A stretch of 64,000 nt of DNA from Peredibacter starrii. Its GTDB lineage: Bacteria > Bdellovibrionota > Bacteriovoracia > Bacteriovoracales > Bacteriovoracaceae. This document shows, in pieces, positions 26,434-36,428 of this stretch. Location of the stretch: contig NZ_CP139487.1 of NCBI RefSeq assembly GCF_034259205.1, positions 2,542,001-2,606,000 of the forward strand, given 5' to 3'. Position 1 is the first letter of the stretch, and each line of letters begins with the position of its first letter. The position numbers were made by a program, and so were the translations under genes. Below the pieces are notes generated by a model that ran no database searches, had not been told where the DNA came from, and was given only the letters and a program-made list of their open reading frames with translations.

Positions 26434-26894
26434 AGTCCCTTCAATATCCGGACATCATATTGGCCCGAATCCACATCGAGAATGAGTTGACGACCGTGTT
26501 CTTTGCCGGTGTCCTGAAATATGATTTTAATTTTTTTCTCAGATAAATATTTAAGCGCGGCCGCAATATTAAGATTTCCCACTCTGAGACCATTGGGACC
26601 AATGTCCTGATACATGTTCGCCCCACCAGCAACCACGGCCTCAATCTCTTTCCATGAATCGTGCGAGGCCCCGATTAGCTCCAGGAGTGAATCCACTGCT
26701 TCATTCACGAATTTGGCCTTTTGCTGAGACTTTCCTTCTGGCAATAGACAATGAGCAAGAGCGATTTTATTTTGTTTGCGCCAAATTAAACCAATACCCA
26801 CACATGAACCCAGAATGGCCTTCAAGACCGAATGAGGAGCGCCGAGTTTTGCCTCTCCAATATGGACATGAATGACTTCTGGTTCAGTGCTCAT
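26430..26894 (-). CDS. cheD: Chemoreceptor glutamine deamidase CheD
   Basis: A 154-residue protein with the CheD catalytic pair Cys31 in LGSCVGIGL and His48 in ALAHCLLPEG. It also has VAGGANMYQDIGPNGLRVGNLNIAAALKYL, the conserved second half. It deamidates receptor glutamines to glutamate, tuning receptor output, and can be bound by CheC. It overlaps cheR upstream and the triple-cheW gene downstream by four bases each. Confidence 0.93.
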   Translation of the reverse strand: MSTEPEVIHVHIGEAKLGAPHSVLKAILGSCVGIGLIWRKQNKIALAHCLLPEGKSQQKAKFVNEAVDSLLELIGASHDSWKEIEAVVAGGANMYQDIGPNGLRVGNLNIAAALKYLSEKKIKIIFQDTGKEHGRQLILDVDSGQYDVRILKGL

Positions 26895-27691
26895 AATTTA
26901 TATACCAAAGGCTCCACATATTTAAATTCGGTCTCAAAACGGCTGATTGATTCAGACTCACCTAAGATCAAATAAGCATCTTTTTTAAGAGCTTTTGCCA
27001 TATGTTTTAAAACTGTCTTCTGATCCTGATCGTTGAAATAGATCATCACATTCCGAAGGAAAATGATGTCCATATTCTGTAGATTCACCGGAGTCAGAAG
27101 GTTGTGCTGAAAAAACTTCACTTGTTTTTTTATCGAATCCTGAATGGTCCACTTGGGACCTACAGATGTAACGTACTTCACATACCAGTCTGGACGATAT
27201 TTTTGAATTCCTTGCACAGAACGTTCTTCATAGAGCGCTTTCTGGGCATCACCTAGAATCTCTTTGGAGATATCACTCGCGCAGATTTCAAACTTTAAAT
27301 CAGGATACTGGGCCAGGCAAATAGCAAGCGAATAGGCCTCTTCACCACTGGAAGATGCCGCCGACCAGAGCTTCAGCGTCTCACCAGGATGCTTTGCCAT
27401 CCAGTCCGGTAAAAACTGTTTTAAAAAGAAGTCCCAAACTCTGTGAGTACGAAAGAAAAAAGTTTCATTCGTCGTTACGCGATCAATAAATGTCTCAATT
27501 TCTTCTTTATGGGCCGAAAGATAAACTAAGTAGGCCTCATAAGAAGTCAGGGACAACTCACGAAGCCGGGGACGAAGACGAGACTGAAGAAGATTTTTTT
27601 TCTTCTCCGTCATGTTGATGCCCGTGTACCGATGAACGGTTTTAAGCATCTCCGAAAGGACCGGTTCTTCCAAATCAAGTTCGGTTAACAT
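26891..27691 (-). CDS. cheR: Chemoreceptor methyltransferase CheR
   Basis: A 266-residue S-adenosylmethionine-dependent methyltransferase that methylates receptor glutamates. It shows the N-terminal helical domain (TGINMTEKKKNLLQSRLRPRLRELSL), then TTNETFFFR, the AdoMet site LKLWSAASSSGEEAYSLAI, and IIFLRNVMIYF. The ATG at 27691 is chosen because the mcp stop sits one base upstream (TAAAATG), the same junction as thyA-folA. A longer TTG start would overlap mcp. Confidence 0.94.
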   Translation of the reverse strand: MLTELDLEEPVLSEMLKTVHRYTGINMTEKKKNLLQSRLRPRLRELSLTSYEAYLVYLSAHKEEIETFIDRVTTNETFFFRTHRVWDFFLKQFLPDWMAKHPGETLKLWSAASSSGEEAYSLAICLAQYPDLKFEICASDISKEILGDAQKALYEERSVQGIQKYRPDWYVKYVTSVGPKWTIQDSIKKQVKFFQHNLLTPVNLQNMDIIFLRNVMIYFNDQDQKTVLKHMAKALKKDAYLILGESESISRFETEFKYVEPLVYKL

Positions 27692-27692
27692 T

Positions 27693-29774
27693 TTAAACCA
27701 CAAACTTCTGAACGAGCTGTGCTAGTCCTTTTGATTCCGTTGAAAGGTTCTTAGTTGCATTGGCGATACTTTCTGAAGCGATCGCCGACTTCTCAGTTTC
27801 CTCAGCAATGTGAGCAATGGAAGAACTCACTTCCTTAGCGGCCGAAGACTGCTCTTCAGCTGCACAAGAAATCTCAGCAATGGACTGACCGGTTTTACCA
27901 ACACCAGAAACAATCTTCTTAAAGGCCTCGCCGGCCTCTTTAGAAATATCACTCCCCTGCTGAACACGCTTGGTTGATTCGTGAATCAGTTTAGAAATCT
28001 CTTTAGTCGCTTGTGATGATCTTTCAGCGAGCTTTCTCACTTCATCCGCTACCACCGAGAAACCTAGACCGTGCTCACCAGCACGGGCCGCTTCAATCGC
28101 AGCGTTGAAGGCCAGAAGGTTCGTTTGTCCCGCGATCTCTGAAATAACTTTCACAATCTCAGAAATATCTTCTGAAGACTTATTAATAAGGTCCATCGCC
28201 TCGACAGATCTTTTCAAGGCCTCACTTCCCGCTTCAGCTTCTTTTTGAGTAGTCTGGGCAAGAAGATTAGCACTCTTGGTATTTTCCGCAATAAGGTTAA
28301 TAGAAGCTGTGAGTTCTTCCACTGAAGCATTCATTTCTTCTACTGTTGCACCCAGGGCCTGAGACCCCGACGCCACAGAAGTTGATTTTTCCGAGATATC
28401 TCCCGTTGAATGAGACAGTGAAGAGACCGAGTTCACCACCAGAGAAATCACTTCTCGGAGATCTCCAATCATTTTCTTCACACCACTTGCCAGTTGATCC
28501 AGGGCCTCATTACCTTGAACGGCAATATCTACTGTAAGATCTCCGGCCGCTGCCTTATTCACCTGGCCTAGAAGAACATCAACTTTCTTCTGATCATCAT
28601 GGGCCTTTCTTTGAACACTTTGTTCCATCTCGACTTGGGCCGTAATATTCGAAGCAAACTTCACAACTTTATAGACTTTCTGGTTAAGGTCAAAGATCGG
28701 ATTATATGAGGCCTGAATCCAGATCTCTTTTCCGTCCTTTGACAAACGCTTATAGCGGCCCGAATCAAACTCCCCGCGATTTAGTTTTTCCCAGAAATGT
28801 TTGTATTCATCCGTATTCGCATAATCTTTTTCACAGAACATACGGTGGTGCTTGCCCTTAATTTCTTCCATGCTGTAACCAAGAGTCACGAGGAAGTTAT
28901 CATTCGCGGTCAGGACAGTGCCATCTAAGTTAAACTCAATGACCGCCTGGGCCTTACTCATGGCCTGCACTTTTCCTTCGTACTCCGCATTCATTAATTT
29001 ATGAGCAGTGATATCAGTGGCAAACTTCACCACTTTATACACGCGGCCTTTCATATCAAAAATCGGATTGTAAGAGGCCTGAATCCAAATCTCTTTACCA
29101 TCACGGCCAAGGCGCTTGTATTCGGCCGATTCAAACTCTCCACGATTCAATTTTTCCCAGAACTTTCTATAAGTAAGAGAATTAGCGTATTCAGGGACAC
29201 AGAACATACGGTGGTGCTGACCTTTGATCTCATCAAGTGTGTAACCAACCGTCGCCAGGAAATTTTCATTGGCGGTAATGATAGTTCCATCAAGATTAAA
29301 TTCAATCACGGCCTGAGCGCGGCCGATGGCATTCACTTTACTTTCAAACTCAGCATTCAGAGTTTTTTCTTTCGTGATATTAGTCGCGAATTTAATGACC
29401 TTATAGACTTTGCCTGATTCGTCCTTTACCGGATTATAAGAAGCGTTGATCCATATCTCTTTACCGTTTTTATCTACACGACAGAACTCACCTTGATCAG
29501 AAAGTCCGAGATTTAGTCTTTCCCAAAATTGCTTATATTCAGAAGACTCAGTGTACTGAAGATCACAAAAAATTCTGTGATGCTTACCTTGAATTTCTTC
29601 TAAGTCATATCCGAGAGTTTTTAAAAAGTTTTTATTCGCTGAGAGAATGAATCCTTCGGAGTCGAATTCAATAATGGCCTGAACACTATCCAGAGCTTTA
29701 TAAATACTCTCAAGCTCGAGTGTGGTTTTGACTTCTTCATTCGACAAAGTTTTCATTTTTAGAGCCGAAGACAT
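27693..29774 (-). CDS. Soluble methyl-accepting chemotaxis protein with three PAS domains
   Basis: A 693-residue chemoreceptor with no transmembrane helix. Three tandem PAS domains (roughly 20-140, 145-260 and 265-382) are very alike, each with text such as GxHHRxFC and FWExLN. The second and third share [20 protein letters not shown]-like segment and the signalling hairpin follow ([40 protein letters not shown]). Aer/BdlA-like receptors of this type sense redox state, oxygen or energy through PAS ligands such as FAD or haem. The ligand here is unknown. The ATG at 29774 is preferred since GGGGGA precedes it. A sigma-28-like promoter lies just upstream, and cheR, cheD and the triple-cheW gene follow in one operon. 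Confidence 0.93.
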   Translation of the reverse strand: MSSALKMKTLSNEEVKTTLELESIYKALDSVQAIIEFDSEGFILSANKNFLKTLGYDLEEIQGKHHRIFCDLQYTESSEYKQFWERLNLGLSDQGEFCRVDKNGKEIWINASYNPVKDESGKVYKVIKFATNITKEKTLNAEFESKVNAIGRAQAVIEFNLDGTIITANENFLATVGYTLDEIKGQHHRMFCVPEYANSLTYRKFWEKLNRGEFESAEYKRLGRDGKEIWIQASYNPIFDMKGRVYKVVKFATDITAHKLMNAEYEGKVQAMSKAQAVIEFNLDGTVLTANDNFLVTLGYSMEEIKGKHHRMFCEKDYANTDEYKHFWEKLNRGEFDSGRYKRLSKDGKEIWIQASYNPIFDLNQKVYKVVKFASNITAQVEMEQSVQRKAHDDQKKVDVLLGQVNKAAAGDLTVDIAVQGNEALDQLASGVKKMIGDLREVISLVVNSVSSLSHSTGDISEKSTSVASGSQALGATVEEMNASVEELTASINLIAENTKSANLLAQTTQKEAEAGSEALKRSVEAMDLINKSSEDISEIVKVISEIAGQTNLLAFNAAIEAARAGEHGLGFSVVADEVRKLAERSSQATKEISKLIHESTKRVQQGSDISKEAGEAFKKIVSGVGKTGQSIAEISCAAEEQSSAAKEVSSSIAHIAEETEKSAIASESIANATKNLSTESKGLAQLVQKFVV

Positions 29775-29799
29775 AAATCCCCCCATTTTTGATAAATAT

Positions 29800-29826
29800 C
29801 AATCGGCTTTTTTTCTTCAGTAGTTA
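29800..29826 (-). promoter_or_regulatory. Sigma-28 (FliA)-type promoter of the chemotaxis operon
   Basis: On the minus strand TAAC (29826-29823), exactly 15 bases, then GCCGATTG (29807-29800). The consensus is TAAA-N15-GCCGATAA. The predicted start near 29790 gives a short leader with GGGGGA before the mcp ATG. Sigma-28 commonly drives receptor and motility genes, which fits the operon. Confidence 0.6.
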
Positions 29827-29895
29827 ACGTGGGCCTAATAAAGATTAAGGTGATTTTACAAAAGCTTTACGAAGAAAACTTAAAATTTAAGTTCC

Positions 29896-30696
29896 CTAAA
29901 GGTTCGGGATCATCTCTGGTTTATGAGTTCTGATCCAGACTGTTCCAGAAACTGAGGAAAGAACTTTTAATAAAACGTTTGTATGAAATTGATCGAGATC
30001 ATCACGAGTATCTGGGGTGAGTTTTTCAATCCCCAACTTCTTTCGAAGAAAGGATTTCCGGGAAAAACCAAGCAACCATTCATCATGTTTCACAAGACTT
30101 TGAAGAGTCGAGAAATTCTCAAGCGTGTACCAATTCTGCTCATAGGTTTTTGAGAACCCCAAAGTCGGATCAAGAATAACTTGTGGTCTGGCAAAAGGAC
30201 GTAAGTAATTGGCGAGTTCCTCCAAGTAAGCTTCACCATTTGATGGAGAAACGAAATTCATGTGCTTTCCAGAAAGCTCTCTACTTGGTGCGAGATTATG
30301 ACAGAACACATACTTGTTCTCTGGATGAAGACGTAAGAATCGCTCCACATGCTCATCAAACTTTCCAGAAACATCATTCCAAATCAGAGGTCGTTTAATC
30401 ACATCAAACAGGCGAAAGATGTTCTCAGGATGATAGGTATCAAAGGAAAGTGGAATCTCTAGACTTTTAAGTAACGACAAGTGCGGTTCTAAACGCATCC
30501 ATTCTTCTTCAAAACGAATGGATTCATTCATAGGTGCGGTTGATTCAGCACCGATATCTAAGGCATCAATGGTCCCGAAAGAAGTGATTCGAGTGAGGAT
30601 TTTTTCCAAAGATGATAATTCACCACCGTCCGAAAATGAATTGGGGGTGAAATTCATCACCCCCAATCGTTTTAAAACTAATTTTTGTGAACTCAT
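29896..30696 (-). CDS. folP: Dihydropteroate synthase
   Basis: A 266-residue TIM-barrel enzyme joining p-aminobenzoate to the pterin pyrophosphate in folate synthesis. Key text: LGVMNFTPNSFSDGG at the N-terminus, DIGAESTAP (pterin loop), and WLLGFSRKSFL (the Ser-Arg-Lys motif). The family's usual D-x-N variant reads IWNDVSGK. It starts within the ftsH stop (TAATG overlap), the common ftsH-folP arrangement. About 120 bases separate it from mcp, which has its own promoter. Confidence 0.93.
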   Translation of the reverse strand: MSSQKLVLKRLGVMNFTPNSFSDGGELSSLEKILTRITSFGTIDALDIGAESTAPMNESIRFEEEWMRLEPHLSLLKSLEIPLSFDTYHPENIFRLFDVIKRPLIWNDVSGKFDEHVERFLRLHPENKYVFCHNLAPSRELSGKHMNFVSPSNGEAYLEELANYLRPFARPQVILDPTLGFSKTYEQNWYTLENFSTLQSLVKHDEWLLGFSRKSFLRKKLGIEKLTPDTRDDLDQFHTNVLLKVLSSVSGTVWIRTHKPEMIPNL

Positions 30697-32594
30697 TAGG
30701 CCGGAGTCGGTTTACCTGCACCAAAAAGTGGGCCCGCTCCTACAACTGTTCCAGATGGTGGAGTATCAGTTGGCTTCTTGCTCATAACTGGTTGACCGAT
30801 GTCTTTACCAGCAACGATGTCTCTGATTTGTTCAGCATCCAGAGTTTCCCAAACCACAAGGGCAAGGGCCACACGGTGAAGAGCTTCGATATTATCGTTA
30901 AGGATCTTCTTCGCTACTTCATAGTTGCTTTGAACAAAGTGTTGGATCTCTAGATCGATCTTACGTGAAGTCTCGTCAGAGAAAGATGTACCTGGATCAC
31001 CTGCGTACGGATTACCGCCGCCTTTTTGGTAATTGATAGGTCCAAGCTTCTCAGACATACCCCAGCTACAAACCATAGAGCGTGCTAGATCAGTAGCACG
31101 TTCGATATCGTTAGAAGCACCGTTAGTCATTTCACCATAAACGATTTCTTCAGCTACACGTCCACCCATTAGGAACGAGATGAAGTTCTCACCCTTCTCT
31201 TTAGAAAGGTTCAGCATATCTTCGTTCGGTAGAGTTTGAGTCACACCAAGGGCCTGGCCACGAGGAATGATCGAAACTTTGTGAATAGGATCAGTGTGAG
31301 GGAGGTTCATACCAACTAGTGTGTGACCTGCCTCATGGTAAGCTGTAAGCTTTTTCTCTTTTTCTGAAATCATCATCGACTTACGAGCAACACCCATAAG
31401 AACTTTATCTTTAGCATTCTCGAAATCGTGCATGCTAAGTGCTTTCTTAGAATCACGTGCAGCTAATAGAGCGGCTTCGTTTACTAGGTTCGCTAGGTCA
31501 GCACCAGTAAAGCCTGGAGTACCTTTGGCGATGACTTCTAGATCGATATCTCCCGCAAGTGGAGTCTTACGAGTATGAACTTTAAGAATCTGGTGACGAC
31601 CACGAACGTCCGGACGGCCAACAGTTACTCGACGGTCAAAACGACCTGGACGAAGAAGAGCTGGATCTAGTACGTCGATACGGTTCGTAGCTGCCATGAT
31701 GATGACGCCATCATTACCTTCGAAACCGTCCATCTCAACCAGGAGTTGGTTAAGAGTTTGCTCACGCTCATCGTGACCACCACCCATACCAGCACCACGG
31801 TGGCGACCTACGGCATCGATCTCATCGATGAAGATGATACATGGAGCATGCTTCTTACCTTGTTCGAATAGGTCACGAACTCGAGAAGCACCCACACCTA
31901 CGAACATTTCTACGAAGTCAGAACCTGAAATCGAGAAGAATGGAACTCCTGCTTCACCAGCAACAGCACGTGCAAGAAGAGTCTTACCTGTACCTGGAGG
32001 ACCAACAAGAAGACAACCCTTAGGAATTTTACCACCTAGAGTTGTATACTTCTTTGGATCTTTTAAGAAATCTACGATCTCTACCAGCTCCTCTTTAGCT
32101 TCCTCGACACCGGCAACGTCAACGAAAGTAATTCGCTTGTCGTTTTCCGTGAGCATCTTCGCTTTTGCTTTACCAAAGCTCATCGCTTTACCGCCGCCGG
32201 CCTGAAGCTGACGAAGGAAGAAGAAGAAAAATAAGAAAAGAAGAATCATAGGCAACCAGTTAATTAACAGAGTTGCTAAGAAGCCTTGCTTTTCTTCACG
32301 CTTGTAGTTTGGAATGATTCCGTGATTCTTTAGAATGCGGAATGTTTCATCACCGGTATTACCTGTTAATTCAAAGTAAGAACCGTTTTCATAACCATCA
32401 GCGAACTTACCTTGAATGGCATTTTCACCTTGGAATGTAACTTCTTTAACTTTGCCGCTTTCTACTGCAGTGATGAAGTTAGAAAAATTGATGTTCTTTG
32501 CACTGACTGTTTTCTGTTCAAGTACCTTCATAACAAAGGCCATGATCAAAATGACAACAATCCAAAGCATTAGGGTTTTCTGTTGTTTTCTCAT
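30696..32594 (-). CDS. ftsH: ATP-dependent membrane zinc metalloprotease FtsH
   Basis: A 632-residue inner-membrane AAA+ protease that degrades misassembled membrane proteins and regulators. Two N-terminal helices (about 8-24 and 100-118) flank a small periplasmic domain. The AAA module has Walker A GPPGTGKT, Walker [16 protein letters not shown] and [21 protein letters not shown]. The zinc site is HEAGH with a downstream acidic ligand ([20 protein letters not shown]). The ATG at 32594 is preferred over an upstream frame extension because AAAAGG precedes it. It lies between tilS and folP in conserved order. Confidence 0.97.
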   Translation of the reverse strand: MRKQQKTLMLWIVVILIMAFVMKVLEQKTVSAKNINFSNFITAVESGKVKEVTFQGENAIQGKFADGYENGSYFELTGNTGDETFRILKNHGIIPNYKREEKQGFLATLLINWLPMILLFLFFFFFLRQLQAGGGKAMSFGKAKAKMLTENDKRITFVDVAGVEEAKEELVEIVDFLKDPKKYTTLGGKIPKGCLLVGPPGTGKTLLARAVAGEAGVPFFSISGSDFVEMFVGVGASRVRDLFEQGKKHAPCIIFIDEIDAVGRHRGAGMGGGHDEREQTLNQLLVEMDGFEGNDGVIIMAATNRIDVLDPALLRPGRFDRRVTVGRPDVRGRHQILKVHTRKTPLAGDIDLEVIAKGTPGFTGADLANLVNEAALLAARDSKKALSMHDFENAKDKVLMGVARKSMMISEKEKKLTAYHEAGHTLVGMNLPHTDPIHKVSIIPRGQALGVTQTLPNEDMLNLSKEKGENFISFLMGGRVAEEIVYGEMTNGASNDIERATDLARSMVCSWGMSEKLGPINYQKGGGNPYAGDPGTSFSDETSRKIDLEIQHFVQSNYEVAKKILNDNIEALHRVALALVVWETLDAEQIRDIVAGKDIGQPVMSKKPTDTPPSGTVVGAGPLFGAGKPTPA

Positions 32595-32673
32595 GATAGA
32601 AACCTTTTTGTAACTCTTGAGGAATAAAAAAAGCCGAGTCGAGGCTGGCTTCAATTATACAGAAAGACTTCTG

Positions 32674-34014
32674 TTAATGGGAAGCAAAGAGATTGGAAAG
32701 ATTAGAGAGAGGTAAAAGCCTGAGTCTTTCAGGCAACTTTTCTTTCTTGCTCATCCATGTATCTAAACACTTCTGAAAAGTAATAAAGCGCAATCCCCGC
32801 TCCTTACAAACTTCAGAAACTCGAGGGAAAAGTTCATTAAACACAGAAGTATTTAATGTCTTACAAATTGACTCGGACTCCAAAACTAATACGAGACCCG
32901 GCATGTTAAGCATTGCATCTGGTGACTGTAAGAGATTCTGCCAGGCGTATTCGAGTTCAACTCTCTTATAAGTGGACATACTCATCAACTGATTCGTTGT
33001 GAGAGTAGATAAAGTCCTCGCAATGGATTCATCGTAATTCTTCAGGCCCTGCTGATAAATCATGAGCACTGTGTTGTTACTGAAGGCCTCCATTCCACCA
33101 CTGAAATGGAACGGACCTTTCTTGCCATTATCAATCGCACGAAGCATGCGCTCAATCGGAGTGATGATCTCTCCCCGATCCGTATTTGAATAAGTGTGAA
33201 TGATCTCTTGAATCTGAATCTCGGAATAATGACTGCCCACCAGGACTGCGCCTTGCTCAAAGACAAAGATCTTCGAAGTGCCAGCGCGACTCATGATGTT
33301 TGTTTTCAACATCATGGTTGAGAAGTTTGCGTAATGAGAATAGAACTTTAAATATTTCGGATAGCGCTCTTTAATAAGAGGGATGATTTTGTAGCGGACA
33401 AAATTTCGATCGTATTTGAGATCACGATTGGTCGGATCCTCTCTAAAAGGAATGCCTTCAAACTTTGCTAAACGTCTAATCTGAGCTTTGGTTACACATG
33501 AAAAGGGACGAACAATGGTTCGGTTTCTGACCGGAATGCCAACCGCCGCCTTCGGGTTTGTTGAACGATTCCTCTGCATGAGGTTCCATTCATATGAGTC
33601 ATCCAGGTGATGTCCGGCCCAGAGTAATTCATTTGATTTCAGATCATTGATACAAAGTTCACGACGCTTTTTACGGGCCTTTGCCTCAAAATTAGCAATC
33701 GAAGCTGAAAGACCTTCGACATGGAGCATTTTAAAAGGAATGCCTTCCTCTTTACAAAATTTCTTTACAAGCTCGCCGTCAGCATCCTGACCTTCGCGGG
33801 TATGGTGATGAACGAAAATCGCCCTTACCGGTCCAATTTTCCCTTGTTTATGTAGTGATTGAGCGAACCACAGCAGGCACATCGAGTCCAATCCACCTGA
33901 AACAGCAACCGCGTGGGAGCCAGAAAGCTCCTTAGAAACGGTCACATTTCCTAGAAAACGCCAGGCGTGTTTAAAAAATAAGGCTCGGTACGCTATGGGA
34001 CTTAATCTTTTCAT
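32674..34014 (-). CDS. tilS: tRNA(Ile)-lysidine synthase TilS
   Basis: A 446-residue N-type PP-loop ATPase with SGGLDS (39-44), HHHTREGQD and GHHLDDSYEWNLMQR. It attaches lysine to C34 of the minor isoleucine tRNA with CAU anticodon so that it reads AUA. The C-terminal half is the weakly conserved substrate-binding part. It precedes ftsH as in many bacteria. A CAT-anticodon tRNA is encoded just upstream on the other strand, though that tRNA looks like elongator methionine. Confidence 0.92.
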   Translation of the reverse strand: MKRLSPIAYRALFFKHAWRFLGNVTVSKELSGSHAVAVSGGLDSMCLLWFAQSLHKQGKIGPVRAIFVHHHTREGQDADGELVKKFCKEEGIPFKMLHVEGLSASIANFEAKARKKRRELCINDLKSNELLWAGHHLDDSYEWNLMQRNRSTNPKAAVGIPVRNRTIVRPFSCVTKAQIRRLAKFEGIPFREDPTNRDLKYDRNFVRYKIIPLIKERYPKYLKFYSHYANFSTMMLKTNIMSRAGTSKIFVFEQGAVLVGSHYSEIQIQEIIHTYSNTDRGEIITPIERMLRAIDNGKKGPFHFSGGMEAFSNNTVLMIYQQGLKNYDESIARTLSTLTTNQLMSMSTYKRVELEYAWQNLLQSPDAMLNMPGLVLVLESESICKTLNTSVFNELFPRVSEVCKERGLRFITFQKCLDTWMSKKEKLPERLRLLPLSNLSNLFASH

Positions 34015-34045
34015 GTGTTAGCACTTCTAAATATAGGAAATAATA

Positions 34046-34074
34046 TTGACGGACAGTTTTCCCATGATTAATAT
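34046..34074 (+). promoter_or_regulatory. Promoter of the tRNA gene
   Basis: TTGACG (34046-34051), 17 bases, then TAATAT (34069-34074), with the mature tRNA starting 20 bases after the -10. Good match to a sigma-70 promoter. Confidence 0.65.
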
Positions 34075-34093
34075 TACACTACTTTTTTTCTGG

Positions 34094-34170
34094 GGCAACG
34101 TAGCTCAGTTGGTGAGAGCACAGCATTCATAACGCTGGGGTCGGCGGTTCAACTCCGCCCGTTGCTACCA
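34094..34170 (+). tRNA. tRNA with CAT anticodon, probably elongator tRNA-Met
   Basis: A full cloverleaf with encoded CCA. The acceptor GGCAACG pairs with CGTTGCT (first pair G-U) and the D-stem is GCTC/GAGC. The anticodon loop TTCATAA gives CAT, the T-stem is GGCGG/CCGCC and the discriminator is A. The acceptor resembles bacterial elongator Met tRNA (GGCTACG in E. coli), not minor Ile tRNA. The last anticodon-stem pair (A31-C39) is a mismatch. Initiator identity is unlikely because the 1-72 position is paired and the three-GC anticodon stem is absent. Confidence 0.93.
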
Positions 34171-34180
34171 TTCTTTTCCC

Positions 34181-35647
34181 CTAGAAATCTTCTCTTCTGC
34201 ATTGAATAATCTTCTCCAATTCAGGAATTGCATCAGTATCTACTAGGCATACAAGTCTATCATACAACTCGATATCCGTATTACCATCCGGCATAAAATC
34301 TTCTTCTCCTCTATGAATTAAGACAACAAGCACCTGCATAGGAAAGTTAAGCTCAAGAATGTTTTTACCCAATAGGGGCGAACCTTCTCTCACTTCAAAC
34401 TCAACGAAGTCTTTACCATGATGGCGTGACTTAAAAGGAAGTCTCCGACGTGGTGAAAAAGGCTCCTGAACCTTAAGCCATTTTGCCAGATGTCCGAGAC
34501 TCGTTCCTTGAATCAGCATCAAAAGAATCACGATAAAAAAAATAAGATTAAACATGGTCTTGGAACCAGGCACTTTATTCACTAACAAATAGGTCGCAAG
34601 GATAATCGGAATTGCACCTCGAAGTCCGCCCCAACTTACAAACATCATTTCATTGAGTGAATACTTGAATCGAACAAGACAAAAATAGACCGACAAGGGA
34701 CGCGCGACAAAAAGAAGGCACAGAGAAAGAAACACTCCAGTGCCCATGATAGGCCCAATGGCAGACGGAATGACCAAAAGCCCGAGCATGAGGAACATAA
34801 TTACCTGCATGAGCCACGCCAGACCATCGTGAAACACCGTGAGGGTCTTCTTATTAAAATATTTCTCATCGCTCATCGCGAGACCCGCAATATACACACT
34901 TAAAAAACCATTCCCTCCGCAGAATTCTGTGAGTGAATAAATACAAATGACACCAGCAATGGTCAGTACCGGATAGAGACCTTCAAATTCCAAATCAAGC
35001 CAGTTAATCAGATGAACCATTCCCTTTCCTAAAAACCAACCGGCCAGGCCCCCAAGAGACATTTGAATAAAAAAATTCATCAAAACTTCATTCCAAGTGA
35101 AGTTCTCTGGTCGCAAAATAATTTGAATCAAACTCAAGGTGAGAAAAACCGCAGTAGGATCGTTACTCCCCGATTCAAGTTCTAAAAGAGATTGAATACG
35201 TGAGCGAAGTTGAAGCTTCTGAGTTTTTAAAATTCCAAAAACCGCCGAAGCATCCGTTGAAGAGCATGTTGCACTTAACAATGCTGATGATACCCAGTCC
35301 CAACCCAGAGCAAAATGGATGATACAGGCCATGACCAAGGTTGAAATGATCACGCCAAAAAAAGCAAGGAGGGTGCCTTCTTTCCACACTGGACTCACCG
35401 TTTGCAACTGAGTTGAAAGTCCTCCGGAGAAAAGAATAAACATCAATGAGATGGTGCCTAAAATGTGTGTCAAAACCGGTCTATCAAAGTGTATGCCACC
35501 AGGACCTTCTACTCCTGAAAGCATCCCAACCAAAATGAAGATCAACAAAATGGGAATGCCATAACGAGTAGATGTCTTACTTGCAAAGACGCTGATTAAG
35601 AGTAGAACACCGGACGCCAGCATAAGCTGGAGAAATGCCTTGTCCAT
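34181..35647 (-). CDS. K+/H+ (or Na+/H+) antiporter, NhaP2/CvrA type
   Basis: A 488-residue inner-membrane CPA1-family antiporter with about 12 helices (for example IPILLIFILVGMLSGVEGPGG). It carries the ion-site text SATCSSTDASAVFGIL and ELESGSNDPTAVFLTLSL, whose ND pair is typical of the family. A C-terminal TrkA-C-like regulatory domain follows (FVEFEVREGSPLLGKNILELNFPMQVLVVLIHRG...IELYDRLVCLV). It exports K+ or Na+ in exchange for protons and helps pH and osmotic balance. It is divergent from the two-component system. Confidence 0.88.
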   Translation of the reverse strand: MDKAFLQLMLASGVLLLISVFASKTSTRYGIPILLIFILVGMLSGVEGPGGIHFDRPVLTHILGTISLMFILFSGGLSTQLQTVSPVWKEGTLLAFFGVIISTLVMACIIHFALGWDWVSSALLSATCSSTDASAVFGILKTQKLQLRSRIQSLLELESGSNDPTAVFLTLSLIQIILRPENFTWNEVLMNFFIQMSLGGLAGWFLGKGMVHLINWLDLEFEGLYPVLTIAGVICIYSLTEFCGGNGFLSVYIAGLAMSDEKYFNKKTLTVFHDGLAWLMQVIMFLMLGLLVIPSAIGPIMGTGVFLSLCLLFVARPLSVYFCLVRFKYSLNEMMFVSWGGLRGAIPIILATYLLVNKVPGSKTMFNLIFFIVILLMLIQGTSLGHLAKWLKVQEPFSPRRRLPFKSRHHGKDFVEFEVREGSPLLGKNILELNFPMQVLVVLIHRGEEDFMPDGNTDIELYDRLVCLVDTDAIPELEKIIQCRREDF

Positions 35648-35753
35648 GAAGGAATTTTAACCTGTCTTAACTTTTCTTTACCTAAATGTTTGGTTGACAC
35701 CGGTCCACCTTAAACTTACCTTTATAGAGGAAAATTCTCCGTGAGAGGTTCAC

Positions 35754-36428
35754 ATGATCAACATACTCGTAGTTGAAGATGAAAAAAAAGTTTCGGCCTT
35801 CATTCAACAAGGGCTGAAGGAAGTTGGGTACGAAGTAGAAACTGCAGAATCTCCGGGAATCGCGCGCGAATTGATCCGATCAAAAAAGTTTGATCTCTTA
35901 ATCCTCGATGTGATGTTACCTGAGATGAGCGGGATGGATTTCGCCAAAGAATTAAGAGCAAATGGCCACAATGGTTTCATTCTCATGCTCACCGCACTCT
36001 CAACAACTAAAGACAAAATTCAGGGACTCGATTCAGGTGCAGATGATTATCTTGCAAAACCTTTTGAATTCGAAGAGCTCCTTGCTCGTGTAAGAGCACT
36101 CATTCGTAGAAAAAGTGACGACAAAGCACAATTACGTAATGGCGATTTGATCATGGATCTTATCACTCGTAACGTAACTCGCGATGGAATCCGCATTGAA
36201 CTAACAACAAAAGAATTTTCTCTGCTTGAGTTCCTAATGAGAAACCAAGAGAAAGTTATGGACCGTTCGGCCATTGCACGTCAGGTGTGGGGCGCGGACT
36301 TCGATCCTGATTCAAACGTGATTGATGTTTACATCAACCACCTAAGGAAAAAGATCGATAGCCCATATCCTAAGAAAATTTTGAAGACTGTTGTTGGACA
36401 GGGCTACGTCCTGAACAAAATTGACTAG
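35754..36428 (+). CDS. OmpR/PhoB-family response regulator
   Basis: A 224-residue regulator. The receiver domain (1-115) has acidic pocket EDE (8-10), phospho-acceptor Asp52 in LLILDVMLPEMSG, the conserved Thr in LMLTAL and Lys in DYLAKPF. A winged-helix DNA-binding domain (about 130-222) contains TTKEFSLLEFLMRNQEKVMDRSAIARQVWG and YINHLRKKID. Its 3' end overlaps the histidine kinase gene, the normal pairing. A TTGACA lies 60 bases upstream of the ATG (35694), but the matching -10 is weak. Target genes unknown. Confidence 0.93.
   Translation: MINILVVEDEKKVSAFIQQGLKEVGYEVETAESPGIARELIRSKKFDLLILDVMLPEMSGMDFAKELRANGHNGFILMLTALSTTKDKIQGLDSGADDYLAKPFEFEELLARVRALIRRKSDDKAQLRNGDLIMDLITRNVTRDGIRIELTTKEFSLLEFLMRNQEKVMDRSAIARQVWGADFDPDSNVIDVYINHLRKKIDSPYPKKILKTVVGQGYVLNKID

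Noticed and set aside
27693-29774. PAS repeats as an assembly duplication
   Set aside because: The repeats differ at many codons and spacer residues, so they are genuine tandem domains.
34094-34170. CAT-anticodon tRNA next to tilS as the minor isoleucine tRNA that TilS modifies
   Set aside because: The acceptor stem GGCAACG resembles elongator Met tRNA and not Ile2. Position alone is not enough, though sequence comparison could settle it.
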